From: Nocardia sp.
GTDB lineage: Bacteria > Actinomycetota > Actinomycetes > Mycobacteriales > Mycobacteriaceae
DNA length: 54,121 bases
Assembly: GCF_025465275.1 (NCBI RefSeq)
Contig: NZ_JAODNK010000057.1
Span: forward strand, 1-54,121
Direction: 5' to 3'
Below are positions 7,158 to 16,154 of this stretch, one piece after another. The position numbers and the translations under genes were made by a program. Under the pieces are notes generated by a model. The model worked only from the letters and a program-made list of their open reading frames with translations. It was not told where the DNA came from and did no database searches. The stretch's first letter is position 1. Every line of letters starts with the position of its first letter.

Positions 7158-8726
7158 ATGACGAAACGGAACCTGGTCGTCCTGCGCGCGGGCGACTCCT
7201 CGCTGCACGAGCAGTGGCTCGCCGGACCGCACCCGCGAAACTGGGATCTGGTCGTCAGCTACTTCGGTGACGATCCGCTGCGCTTTCGCGGCGACGATGT
7301 ACCGCGGCTGGACCGGAAGGGCCCGAAATGGCCTGCGCTGCACCACGTCCTCACCGTCGACCTGGCCGAGGTGATCGACCGCTACGACTACGTCTGGCTC
7401 CCCGACGACGATCTGGCGACCGATACCGCGAGCATCAACGACCTGTTCGAATACAGTGCGCGCTACCGGCTTTCGCTCGCACAGCCCGCGCTCACCGAGG
7501 ACAGCTATTTCTCCCATGAGATCACGCTGGTGGATCGCCGCTTCGAGTTGCGGTACACCGATTTCGTCGAGATCATGGCGCCCTGCTTCAGCCGGGAGTT
7601 CCTGACCCGCTACCTGCCGACCTTCGACAAGACCCAGACCGGTTGGGGCCTGGACCGGCACTGGCCGCGGTTCGCGCCCAACACCTCCGCGATCGCCATC
7701 GTCGACGCGGTCACGGTCCGGCACACCAGGCCGGTGGGCGGGCCGAATATGGCGGCGGCCCGGGCCACCGGGGTGAACCCCGACCTGGAGTATCGGAATT
7801 ATCTTCTGACACACCAGATCTACGACCTCACAGCGCGGGTGCATCGGGGCATCGGCGCCACCGGTCACGTGCCGTCGAACGAACCGACGGCAGTCTGCGT
7901 CACCCTCGACGAACTGCGCCCGGACCTGTTCTCGTGGTTCCAATACCATTCGGCCCGAGCCGATCTGATCATCGCCTTCGCCGAGGATCCGGCCGTCCGA
8001 GCGGCGGTCGAGAAGCTCGCCACCGAGCACGCCATCCTACTGTGCGACAACGCCCCGATCGATACCGACGACACCGTCGATCAGGAGATCGCCAACATCG
8101 CCGCCGCCGTCGCGCACGCCCGCGCGGCCGAGATGGAATGGCTACTCCCCCTGGGTCCCGCCGAACTGTTCTACGACGACGGCAGGCGCCGCTGGCAGAT
8201 CCCCGGAGCCGGTCAGGTGAGTTTCGTCGGCCACGAAGCCATCCCCGCGCCGCACCCGGTAACCGATCCGTTCGACACCTGCACCGTATTCCGAGTCAGC
8301 GGCCGTTCCCCGTTCCTGGACGCGCCGGCCACCCGCAGTGCCGTCCGCCTCACCCCCGCCGTCACCCCGCTGGACCGCCACACCTTCACCGGCTTCTCCG
8401 GTGCGTCCGGAATGGTCACCGCCCCCATGGTCCTGCACTACCCCTACCCGAGCTTCGAAAGTTGGCTGGCCCGAGCAGCACACGCCGCCGCATCCGGCGG
8501 CACCCTGGCCCGCCAATTCGCCCACTACTCCCGAGAACTCTTGCAGGTGGCGTTGGCCCACAGCCGCCTCGACGGCGCCCGCCACTGCTTCGACGCCGCA
8601 ATCCCCTCGGACGGCATGGTCGACCGCATGGTCCGAGCGGGCGAACTGATGCGCGCGGATCCGATGCGAGCCCTGCCTGGCCCCGGACCCGCCCGAAGGT
8701 CTGTGCTGACAACACAATTCGCCTGA
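7158..8726 (+). CDS. DUF707-domain protein with a C-terminal glycosyltransferase-like region
   Basis: 522 residues, ATG start after AGGAAGG (ribosome-binding site). Residues 4-225 resemble DUF707: RNLVVLRAGDSSLHEQWL, WDLVVSYFGDD, the acidic WLPDDDL and GWGLDRHWPRF, which is reminiscent of a GT-A nucleotide-sugar site with a DxD-type motif. The remaining 290 residues look like a second, different GT2/GT92-type region (WFQYHSARADLIIAF, EMEWLLPLGPAELFY). DUF707 proteins are usually about 300 residues, so this is an extended or fused form. It ends only 12 bp from the stop of the convergent hydrolase gene. A role in glycan synthesis with the preceding GT4 enzyme is inference; the C-terminal assignment is weak. 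Confidence 0.6.
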   Translation: MTKRNLVVLRAGDSSLHEQWLAGPHPRNWDLVVSYFGDDPLRFRGDDVPRLDRKGPKWPALHHVLTVDLAEVIDRYDYVWLPDDDLATDTASINDLFEYSARYRLSLAQPALTEDSYFSHEITLVDRRFELRYTDFVEIMAPCFSREFLTRYLPTFDKTQTGWGLDRHWPRFAPNTSAIAIVDAVTVRHTRPVGGPNMAAARATGVNPDLEYRNYLLTHQIYDLTARVHRGIGATGHVPSNEPTAVCVTLDELRPDLFSWFQYHSARADLIIAFAEDPAVRAAVEKLATEHAILLCDNAPIDTDDTVDQEIANIAAAVAHARAAEMEWLLPLGPAELFYDDGRRRWQIPGAGQVSFVGHEAIPAPHPVTDPFDTCTVFRVSGRSPFLDAPATRSAVRLTPAVTPLDRHTFTGFSGASGMVTAPMVLHYPYPSFESWLARAAHAAASGGTLARQFAHYSRELLQVALAHSRLDGARHCFDAAIPSDGMVDRMVRAGELMRADPMRALPGPGPARRSVLTTQFA

Positions 8727-8738
8727 TCGAAATGCATT

Positions 8739-10565
8739 TCAGCCGGTCGGCTGGGTCAGGAACGCGGCGATATACGAACTCGCGGACTCCGGGAGGCCAC
8801 TGTTCTGCTTCTCGGCGGCGGTGACGACGTCGTAATGCCGGTATCCCGGAAGGTATTTCGCGTTGTACGGGAGCAGGCCGGCGAGCCCGGCGTTCTGGAC
8901 CGGCGAGTCCCCGGACAACAGCGTCAGGTTCCGGCGCCCGGCGGGAGTGCTCTGCCAGCGGTCGCCGTGCAGCAGGAAGTTCAGGATGCCGCCCGAACGG
9001 TACTGCAACTTGGCGAGATCGCCGTCTCGGCCCAGCCCGAGAGCGAAGACCATATCGGTGATCAGCCGCAGCGAGGTGTACTCCTCGAAGTAGCTCACCG
9101 GCTGCCAGCCGGGGTTCATCGCGTGCGCGAATTGCCGGACGTCGGTGACCTCGTGATCACTATCGGTCGGCGGGCCCTGACCTACACCGGGTGCATCGAT
9201 GCCAGAAGGCCAGACCTGGTCGTAGTTGCGCCAACCGCACAGCTGGTCGTGCGCGGCGGGCGTGTAGTTCTGCCCGTAGCCGACCCGCATGGGGATGATG
9301 AACAGCGTCGGACCCAGAATCGGCACGGAGGCAAGGCCATTGGGGACAGGGTAGGTCTTACCGGCCACCGGGCAGTCATAGAATCCGAGACCGGCCTGCA
9401 ACACGTACTCGACGGAGTTCTGGTCGAAGTCCATTGCCAGCGCGGCGGTATTGGTCAGCCGGAAATCGTTCGGCAGGTTCGCGCCGGTGAACAGGTCCAG
9501 GTAATCCTTGCCGTAGAAGGCGCGCATCCACGGCTCGGTACGCAGATCGCGCGGTATCACGGTCTTCAGATCGCTCTCCGCATCCGGCTGCTGGTCGGCG
9601 GCCATCGCTGCCACCTCGTAGGCATGCAGGATCTCCGAGGCGGACAGGACCGGAAACTCTGCGATCGAAAGCCCGTTCTGCAGTACCGCATTGATCGCGT
9701 TCTTCACCACTCCCCCGGCGGCGGAGGCGAATTGGTCGAGCAGGCCGGTGCCGGACAGGCCGGCCGGATCGGTCATGGCAAAGCCGTCCTCGGGGACGAT
9801 GCCGCCGCCACACAGACTGGATCCGGCGTAGTCGGTGGCGGCCGGATCACCCGCGAAGTTCCAGGCCATCATCGGCCCGGTCAGGAACGCCCCCAACGAG
9901 TGTCCGCCACAGAACATCTTGGTTCGCTGCCCCGTATCGGGCAGCAGATGTTCGATTACGGCACGCCAATCGTCGAGCACCAGCGACAGCCCGTACTCGC
10001 CGAGGAAGGCCAGATCCTGCGGGGTCTGATAGTGATAGGTCTGCCCGTTCACGGGTTTGTCGTGGAAGTAGTAATCGGCGGCGATATGGTAATCGCCCGC
10101 TTCCTGCGCGGCCTGCCATCCGGTGCGGTCCTCGGCGCAGCTCGAACGCCGCACCAGCGCAATGTATTCGACGTGTTTGCCCTGGGCGGCTGCCTTGCGA
10201 ACCACCTGTGGGCCCTGGATATCGAGATTCGCCGCGCTGGAGAAGGTTCCGGGCTGCATGGTGAGCACCGCGTCGGCGTCCGCGGTGGCCGCGGGTCCCG
10301 AGGCCGACCGGTATCGCACATAGGAGATCCAGTCACACGCCTCCGGATGCGCCATCGTGGAGTACGGGCTCGGATAGTGCAGCCGGACATAGGTGGCCTG
10401 CACATCGTCCCCGAGCCCCGGATCTCCGGTGATCGGAGTGACGATCTCCTGGTCGGGCACGCCGAGGCGGACGGGTTCGGCCGTCGCGACTCCGAACGGC
10501 ACCACCGCCGCGGCAATGCCGGCGATCGCTGCTACGACCAGACTTACGGCGCGGCGGGCGATCAC
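8739..10565 (-). CDS. Secreted alpha/beta-hydrolase-like protein (copy 1)
   Basis: 608 residues. The N-terminus is a Sec signal peptide: Arg-Arg, a hydrophobic core, then a probable cleavage after GVATA near residue 29. GHSLGA at 221-226 is a GxSxG nucleophile elbow with Ser223, as in lipases and esterases. A catalytic His and Asp are plausible further on (DSDHEVTDV and the conserved GYRHYD near the end) but not proven. The GTG start overlaps the stop of the paralogous upstream gene by 4 bp (GTGA), so the two are translationally coupled. The two products share many blocks, including VRYRS, ARRS or VRRS, DYYF and the C-terminal LPGYxHxD. The substrate is unknown; an extracellular lipid or ester is the family expectation. 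Confidence 0.7.
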   Translation of the reverse strand: MIARRAVSLVVAAIAGIAAAVVPFGVATAEPVRLGVPDQEIVTPITGDPGLGDDVQATYVRLHYPSPYSTMAHPEACDWISYVRYRSASGPAATADADAVLTMQPGTFSSAANLDIQGPQVVRKAAAQGKHVEYIALVRRSSCAEDRTGWQAAQEAGDYHIAADYYFHDKPVNGQTYHYQTPQDLAFLGEYGLSLVLDDWRAVIEHLLPDTGQRTKMFCGGHSLGAFLTGPMMAWNFAGDPAATDYAGSSLCGGGIVPEDGFAMTDPAGLSGTGLLDQFASAAGGVVKNAINAVLQNGLSIAEFPVLSASEILHAYEVAAMAADQQPDAESDLKTVIPRDLRTEPWMRAFYGKDYLDLFTGANLPNDFRLTNTAALAMDFDQNSVEYVLQAGLGFYDCPVAGKTYPVPNGLASVPILGPTLFIIPMRVGYGQNYTPAAHDQLCGWRNYDQVWPSGIDAPGVGQGPPTDSDHEVTDVRQFAHAMNPGWQPVSYFEEYTSLRLITDMVFALGLGRDGDLAKLQYRSGGILNFLLHGDRWQSTPAGRRNLTLLSGDSPVQNAGLAGLLPYNAKYLPGYRHYDVVTAAEKQNSGLPESASSYIAAFLTQPTG

Positions 10566-12328
10566 CCGAGACTCCCGACGAACTGGGCCAGCTGCTGGCC
10601 GCTGTAGTCGGGCTGACCGTCGTTCTGGATCGCGGCGGCGCCGATAGTATCGATGTGGTCGTAGCCCGGCAGCGTCACCACGCGGGCGGAAGCCGGTGGC
10701 GGGAACAGGGTTCCGGCGCTGGGCTGCACCGGGCTGTCGCCGGCGAACGCCACGAAATTCGGCTTGATCCGGCTCATACCGTGATACTGCAAACCGGCCA
10801 TTTCACCGCTGCGGGCGCCGCCGAATCCCGCGCCGATATCGACGACGAGCCGCAGCGGAAAGTAGGTCTCCCAGTACGCGTTCGGTGATCCGGTCGCCAG
10901 CTGGCGAGCGACGTCGCGAATATCGGCGACCTCGTGGCCGGGACTGGTGAAGGGCACCCCGCGCACATCATCGTAGTTTCTCCAGGTGTAGAGGGCCCCG
11001 CGATCGGTCGGTGCGACGCGCGTCTGATTTCCGGCGCTGAGCCGCAGATAACTGCCCAGCAGCGGCAATTCGGTGAGCTCTCCCGGGTTCGGGAAACTCT
11101 TGTTCTGCACCGGTCCGCCGTCCAGCGCGCCTACACCTTGCTGGAACAGCGCGAAGTTGCTCGAGTTGTTGTCGATCAGCACGCCGAGCAGCGCGGTATT
11201 GGTGAAGCGGTAGTCGCGGATGGTCCCCGCCCCGTGACCGCCATTGGTCGTGAACGCTGTCCAGGTGGGTGCGAAGAGATAGTTCAGCGTCGCATCGATA
11301 TCGAAATCGCGGGGAACGTGCGCCAGCAACTGACTCTCGCCGCCAGGATCGAGATGCGCCGCCAGCCCGGCCAGCCGCAGCAGCATGAAGGCTTTCGTCC
11401 CCAGTACCGGGACCGGGCCGAAGATGCGCGGCATCACCCCAGCGCGAAAACCGGCCTGCACCAATCCTTCCGTCGGGCCGACGATGGCATCGGTCAGCGC
11501 GTGCAGGACCGGAGTGTTCTGAATCGCCACCGGATCCGAGGAGATCATCGAGTCCTGGGCCGCGAAGGCTGCGCACTGGTCCGCACCTGGGGCGCCGTCG
11601 AAATTCCAGTCCGAGAAGAAGCCGGTGACCAAGCCGCCGAGCGATATCCCGGTGCACACGAACTTCTGCTGGCGACGCGCCTGATCGGGGATCTCGTGCA
11701 GCATGATTTCGTACTGGTCGCGCACGACCCGTTCCAGGCCCATGAAGTCCAGCACCGGCAGATCCGCGGAGGCCTTGAAGCCCGGGAAGCTTTGCCCGTC
11801 AATCGGTGTGCCATTGAAGTAGTAGTCGACGGCGTCGAGATAATTGCCGGTCTTCAGGGCGTAATCGAAGCCGGTCGTCTCGTCCAGGCAGGCGCTGCGG
11901 CGCGCCAGCGCCCAGAACTCGATGTGCTGTCCCATCGTCCGGGCCGAGTGCACCGTATTGAATGCGGCGCTATCGGAATTAGCTGTGCCACCACCCAATC
12001 CCTGCTGCTGGATGACTACGTGGTCGGCATCAGCGGAGTTCTCCGGACCGTCCACGGATCGGTAGCGCACAAAACCCACACGGTCGCAGCCTGCCGGATG
12101 CGCGGGCGCGTCGGCCGGGAGCGGCAAGGCCAAACTCACGTAGGAGACGGCGATCCCATTGCGGGTCGACAGCTCCTGCTCCTGCCGGTCCGACGCCGCA
12201 CTCTCCGGGGCCGCGGCCGCCGGGCCTGCGGTGGTGAAGGTCGTCGCGACGAGTGTGGCAAGGGCCAGCGCCCCGATCCAGCGGTGCCCCAGGGCGGCAC
12301 GGGCCTTCGGGCGAACAACGATGTTCAT
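10562..12328 (-). CDS. Secreted alpha/beta-hydrolase-like protein (copy 2)
   Basis: 588 residues from the ATG at 12328. A longer open frame upstream is rejected because the signal peptide starts here: Arg-rich, then ALALATLVATTFTTAGPAAA, with cleavage near residue 40. GISLGG at 227-232 supplies the GxSxG serine (Ser229), in the same position relative to the flanking blocks as in the downstream copy. It shares GFVRYRS, the DYYFNGTPIDGQ region and LPGYDHID at the end. The last segment holds GHEVADI and GYDHID, which may carry the catalytic acid and histidine (inference). It is the first gene of a two-gene coupled unit, and 110 bp separate it from the upstream phosphoesterase gene. No cutinase or cholesterol-esterase subfamily can be named with confidence. 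Confidence 0.7.
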   Translation of the reverse strand: MNIVVRPKARAALGHRWIGALALATLVATTFTTAGPAAAAPESAASDRQEQELSTRNGIAVSYVSLALPLPADAPAHPAGCDRVGFVRYRSVDGPENSADADHVVIQQQGLGGGTANSDSAAFNTVHSARTMGQHIEFWALARRSACLDETTGFDYALKTGNYLDAVDYYFNGTPIDGQSFPGFKASADLPVLDFMGLERVVRDQYEIMLHEIPDQARRQQKFVCTGISLGGLVTGFFSDWNFDGAPGADQCAAFAAQDSMISSDPVAIQNTPVLHALTDAIVGPTEGLVQAGFRAGVMPRIFGPVPVLGTKAFMLLRLAGLAAHLDPGGESQLLAHVPRDFDIDATLNYLFAPTWTAFTTNGGHGAGTIRDYRFTNTALLGVLIDNNSSNFALFQQGVGALDGGPVQNKSFPNPGELTELPLLGSYLRLSAGNQTRVAPTDRGALYTWRNYDDVRGVPFTSPGHEVADIRDVARQLATGSPNAYWETYFPLRLVVDIGAGFGGARSGEMAGLQYHGMSRIKPNFVAFAGDSPVQPSAGTLFPPPASARVVTLPGYDHIDTIGAAAIQNDGQPDYSGQQLAQFVGSLG

Positions 12329-12438
12329 GCGCAGAACGATTCCAGTGCCGCCCGACCAGCGTCTATCCGCAAAACGACAGGAACCGGCAGCATCGGTTGG
12401 CAATGTGCACAGAAGCGACGCGGGCCGCCGCGCCGGAA

Positions 12439-13344
12439 CTACCTGCCGGCGACGGCGAATCCGGGATAGTGGCGGGCGGCGTCCCGGGCGGGTTGGAGGA
12501 GTTCGGCCGGGCCGGAGAGGGTCCAGATGATGGTGCGATTGCCTGCGGGGTAGTCGGCGAATTGTTTCCAGATGTCGGATTCGGTGTCGGCGGTGAGGAT
12601 TTCGCGGATCACCGGCGACGTGTCGATCCGGACCACGGTGGCGGGGCCGACGGGGCGGACTTCCAGGAATCCGCGCGGACCGTATTCGGTTCGCCGGGCC
12701 GGGTAGGGATTTCCGGCGTAGGCGACTGCCGGGGCGTGGCTGACGGGAAGACGCCGGTGGACGTGCCCCAGGGCCCAGTAGTCGTATCCGGTGGTAGTCA
12801 GCGTGGTGAGTGTGGTGGGTGCGCAGGGGCGGCGGCTGCTGTTGCCGGTCAGGCTGGTGTGCAAGAGACCGATATTGGTCCATTCTGCGACGGGATCCGG
12901 GTAGTGCGCGGCGAGGTCACGCAATTCGTCCGGGTCGCCGATGGATTGGGCGTGCAGCGCGATGCCGCTGTCGGGCCAGAAATGCGTGGCCGGCGCCTCG
13001 ATCGGGGCGACCCAGCAGGTGGGTGGCGGGAGAAGCTGTGCGGGGAGCGGGGATTCGGCGTCGTGATTGCCCCAGATGAGGGCGACCGGAATACCCGCAT
13101 CGTGCAGGTCGGCCAGCGCCGCGTTGGCCGCGCTCAGGGCGCGTGGGGTGGCTTCATGTCGGTCGAACAGGTCACCTGCGATGAGGACGCCGTCGTAGCG
13201 GCCATCGAGGATACGGCGCATCAGTACGTCGAAGGCGTCGTAGGCGGCCTGCACCGGATCGATCGGCGGGCAGCCCGGGTACTCGGGCACCGCTCGCAGT
13301 CGCGCACCCAGGTGCACGTCGGCGATGTGTGCGAAGCGAATCAT
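12439..13344 (-). CDS. SbcD-like metallophosphoesterase / DNA repair exonuclease family protein
   Basis: 301 residues from the ATG at 13344; the longer in-frame extension belongs to the antisense reading of the permease gene. The full set of calcineurin-like metal ligands is present: ADVHLG (D9, H11), GDLFD (57-61), GNHD (92-95), GLLHTS and GHVH near residue 190. These are the motifs of SbcD/Mre11-type nucleases, which bind two metal ions and cut DNA ends, usually with an SbcC ATPase. No sbcC follows here; the next genes are secreted hydrolases. Its start overlaps the stop of the ABC permease by 4 bp (ATGA), so it is translated with a transporter operon, an unexpected partner. The family call is firm; a nuclease role is likely but not shown. 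Confidence 0.8.
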   Translation of the reverse strand: MIRFAHIADVHLGARLRAVPEYPGCPPIDPVQAAYDAFDVLMRRILDGRYDGVLIAGDLFDRHEATPRALSAANAALADLHDAGIPVALIWGNHDAESPLPAQLLPPPTCWVAPIEAPATHFWPDSGIALHAQSIGDPDELRDLAAHYPDPVAEWTNIGLLHTSLTGNSSRRPCAPTTLTTLTTTGYDYWALGHVHRRLPVSHAPAVAYAGNPYPARRTEYGPRGFLEVRPVGPATVVRIDTSPVIREILTADTESDIWKQFADYPAGNRTIIWTLSGPAELLQPARDAARHYPGFAVAGR

Positions 13345-15068
13345 CGGGAGCGCTTCTCGCTCATACGGTTTCGCCACCACTCCAGGAGGACCAGCACCAC
13401 GGTGGAGCCGAGGACGCCGATCACCGTCATGGCCATGGCCTCGGCGCGGTGGCCCTGGTCGAACTGGCCGAGAATCCACGGGGACAGCAACTGCAGCGAG
13501 GCGGGCCGCACCATGGAGGAGGCGACAACCTCGCGTACCCCGAGCAGAAACGCCAGCAGCCAGCCCGCCACGATGCCGGGCATGAGCAGCGGAATCGTAA
13601 TGCGCCACAGGGTCTGCCACGCGGTGGCGCCGCAGGCGGCGGCCGCCTCGAGAAACTTGTCGTCGACGGCCGCGTACGCGACCTTCACGTTCTGCAGCAC
13701 CACCGGCAGGGTGATGACGACGTAGGCCAGCACCACCATGGCGCGAGTGTTGTACGGCGTGAACGGCAGCCAGGGCGCATTCCACAGGAAGATGAATCCG
13801 ATCACCAGCACAATGGTCGGCACCGTGTCGGGGGCGATGCCGAGCAGGTCGATGCCGCGCCGTGCGGTGGACCGGGCGCGTGTTTCGACGCCCCGGCGGC
13901 GGGCGATCACCATGGCGCACACGACGGCCAGCACCGTCGCCACCGTGGCGGCGAGCAGCGACAGGATGATGCTGTTCTGCAAGGCATCCAGGCCGCGACC
14001 GGGTCGCAGCACCCGGGCGAAATAGTCGAAGGTGAGGTTGTTCATCGACGGCGGCTTGGACCGCAGCACGGTCATCGCACCGAGGATGATCGAAATATAG
14101 GGCACCAGCACCGATATCAGCAGCACCAGCCCGATCCAGAGCCATCCGGGCACGGTCCACCAGCCGGTGTCGACGCGGGTGCGGCGTGCCACCCGTCCGC
14201 CGAACGGCACTTCCCGCCGGCTCATCCACTGCTGCAGACCCCACACCGTCATGCCCATGGTGAGCAGCACGGTCGAAAACGCCGCGGCCCGAGGGAAATT
14301 CAGCGGGTCGATGGTGACATTGCCGTAGATCTCCGAGACCAGAACCGGGAAGCCGATCCGGTTGCCGAGGGTGACGGGAGTGCCGAATTCCCCTGCGGCC
14401 CGGATGAATACGATCAGCGCGCCGAGGGCATAGGTGGGACTGAGCAGCGGTGCGAGCACCAGCCGGAACCGCTGCCCGGCCGACGCTCCGGCTACGGCGG
14501 CCATCTCGTCGAGGGAGGCGGGCACGGCGTCGAGGCGATTACGCAGCAGCAGGTACAGGAAAGTGAAAATCTCGCAGGCCATGATCGCGGCCATCCCGAC
14601 CGGCGACTCCACCACCGACCGCACCAGCGCACCACCGGACGGGCCGAGCCACCGCTCGCCCAGACCGTTGATGCGGGTGAAGTCGAGCCATGCCATGGCC
14701 GCCACATACGGCGGCGTCAGGAACGGCACCATGACCGCGATATCGATCCAGCGGTGCCGCCGCAGCCGGGTCCACGACATGAGAAATGCCAGCGGCGCGG
14801 CCATGGCGGTCGAGATGACGACGACGAGCACACCGAGCAGCACCGTATTGCCGACGATCCGCAGGTTCGCGGGCTCGGCCAATTGCCCCAGCGCGGAAGG
14901 ATCGCCGTTGTAACCGGTGACGGCGCGGATCAGCATGGCGACCAGCGGCGCCGCCACCGCCACGAGCAGCAGCGCCAGCAGGGCGTAGGTCGCTGCGCCG
15001 GAACAAGATCGGGTGCCGGGTCCGGCGGATCCGATGTCGGTTCCGCCGGAGTCGATTTTGGTGGTCAC
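13341..15068 (-). CDS. Fused double-domain ABC importer permease (ferric iron / phosphonate type)
   Basis: 575 residues with about 12 hydrophobic segments and two binding-protein-dependent permease domains: one with the EAA-type loop at DEMAAVAGASAGQRF, the other with EAAAACGATAWQTLWRITIPLLMPG. The two-in-one arrangement is that of FbpB-type iron and related thiamine or aminoethylphosphonate permeases. The GTG start lies two bases after the stop of the substrate-binding lipoprotein gene, and an ATPase gene precedes that, so a complete importer is encoded. The substrate is uncertain because no iron-responsive operator was seen upstream of the operon. The 3' end overlaps the phosphoesterase start. 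Confidence 0.85.
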   Translation of the reverse strand: MTTKIDSGGTDIGSAGPGTRSCSGAATYALLALLLVAVAAPLVAMLIRAVTGYNGDPSALGQLAEPANLRIVGNTVLLGVLVVVISTAMAAPLAFLMSWTRLRRHRWIDIAVMVPFLTPPYVAAMAWLDFTRINGLGERWLGPSGGALVRSVVESPVGMAAIMACEIFTFLYLLLRNRLDAVPASLDEMAAVAGASAGQRFRLVLAPLLSPTYALGALIVFIRAAGEFGTPVTLGNRIGFPVLVSEIYGNVTIDPLNFPRAAAFSTVLLTMGMTVWGLQQWMSRREVPFGGRVARRTRVDTGWWTVPGWLWIGLVLLISVLVPYISIILGAMTVLRSKPPSMNNLTFDYFARVLRPGRGLDALQNSIILSLLAATVATVLAVVCAMVIARRRGVETRARSTARRGIDLLGIAPDTVPTIVLVIGFIFLWNAPWLPFTPYNTRAMVVLAYVVITLPVVLQNVKVAYAAVDDKFLEAAAACGATAWQTLWRITIPLLMPGIVAGWLLAFLLGVREVVASSMVRPASLQLLSPWILGQFDQGHRAEAMAMTVIGVLGSTVVLVLLEWWRNRMSEKRSR

Positions 15069-15070
15069 AG

Positions 15071-16117
15071 TCAGCCGAGGTACCGCTTGGTGAACTCGGC
15101 GAGCACGTCCTTACCGCTCGCCTTGGCCTGGTCCCAGGTGAAGGCCAGTTGCTTGACGTCGGCGTAGGAGCGGGTGCCGGAGGCGGCGGGCACATCGGTG
15201 CGGGCCGGAATCATCTTGCGGGCAGCGGAGATCGCCTGGCCCTGCGGCGAGAACATGAAGTCCACCAACGCCTTTGCGGCAGCCGGGTTCTTGCTGTCCT
15301 TCACGATGAACACCGGGCGCGGGGTGATGGTCGTGCCGGAAGCCGGCGAAACAACCTGCAGCGGTTCACCTTTGTCGATGGCGGCATAGGCGGAGTAGTC
15401 GACACCGCCGAGCACCACCGCATGCGAACCGGCGGTGACATCGTCGAGCGCCGGGCCATTGGCGCCGTGCACCACCATGCCGTTGGCGAAGAGCTTGTCG
15501 AACAGCTCCCAGGTCTTGTCCTTGCCCCAGGCCAGGGTCATGGCCGTGACCAGGTCGGCGGCGGTACCGGATTCGCGCGGATCCGGCATGATCACCTTGC
15601 CCTTGTACTCGGGCGCGGTGAGATCGGACCAGTCCTTCGGCGATCCGGGGGCGGCCTTGGTGTTCACGACGATGGTCAGCGCCGAACCGTCGCGGCCGGC
15701 GAAAGCATTGCCCTTGTCGGCCCAGCCGGTTTGGATCTTGTCCGCGCCCTGCGGGCTGTAGACCAGTGCCTTACCGTCGACGGCGTACTTCGCGACCGGC
15801 GTCCAGGAGGCCAGGTACACGACATCGGCCTGCGGGTTCTGCCATTCGGCATCCAGTTTCGCGGTGATCTTGCCGGTTTCGCCGCCGAAGGTCTTCACCT
15901 TCACCCCGGACGCCTTGGTGAAAGCGGCGACCAGATCGTCGGTGAGCTCCTGCGGGTTGGCCGAGTACAGCGTCAGCTCCCCCGACAGCCCGGCCGGCGC
16001 GGTCCACGTCGCCGCGGGCGTGACGGCCGGAGTGGAGTCGTCGGCCGAACCGCACCCGGCGACCACCAGGGTCGAGGCGAGTACGGCCGCGGCAAAGGCG
16101 CGGCGAGACAGAGACAT
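15071..16117 (-). CDS. ABC importer substrate-binding lipoprotein (iron(III)/polyamine/phosphonate superfamily)
   Basis: 348 residues from the ATG at 16117, which has a good ribosome-binding site (AAAGGA, 8 bp upstream). The signal peptide ends in a lipobox, LVVAGC, so the mature protein would be anchored in the outer leaflet of the membrane through the Cys. The body has the order typical of Fbp-like binding proteins: GELTLYSANPQELTDDLVAAF at the start of lobe 1, ADVVYLAS, IVVNTKAAPGSPKDWSDL, the MPDPRESGT strand, and FMFSPQGQAIS near the end. This cluster binds iron(III), 2-aminoethylphosphonate, thiamine or polyamines. I do not see the paired tyrosines of classical FbpA clearly, so iron is only one option. 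Confidence 0.8.
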   Translation of the reverse strand: MSLSRRAFAAAVLASTLVVAGCGSADDSTPAVTPAATWTAPAGLSGELTLYSANPQELTDDLVAAFTKASGVKVKTFGGETGKITAKLDAEWQNPQADVVYLASWTPVAKYAVDGKALVYSPQGADKIQTGWADKGNAFAGRDGSALTIVVNTKAAPGSPKDWSDLTAPEYKGKVIMPDPRESGTAADLVTAMTLAWGKDKTWELFDKLFANGMVVHGANGPALDDVTAGSHAVVLGGVDYSAYAAIDKGEPLQVVSPASGTTITPRPVFIVKDSKNPAAAKALVDFMFSPQGQAISAARKMIPARTDVPAASGTRSYADVKQLAFTWDQAKASGKDVLAEFTKRYLG

Positions 16118-16154
16118 CGGAATGATTCCTTTCGAAAAGCGGTACAGCGAAAGC

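Noticed and set aside
12329..12883. N-terminal extension of the second secreted hydrolase
   Set aside because: The extension overlaps the phosphoesterase gene and the signal peptide begins cleanly at the ATG at 12328.
13329..15167. Plus-strand open frame of over 600 codons opposite the ABC permease
   Set aside because: It is antisense to an unmistakable permease and is Arg/His/Gln-rich junk, as expected for a high-GC shadow frame.
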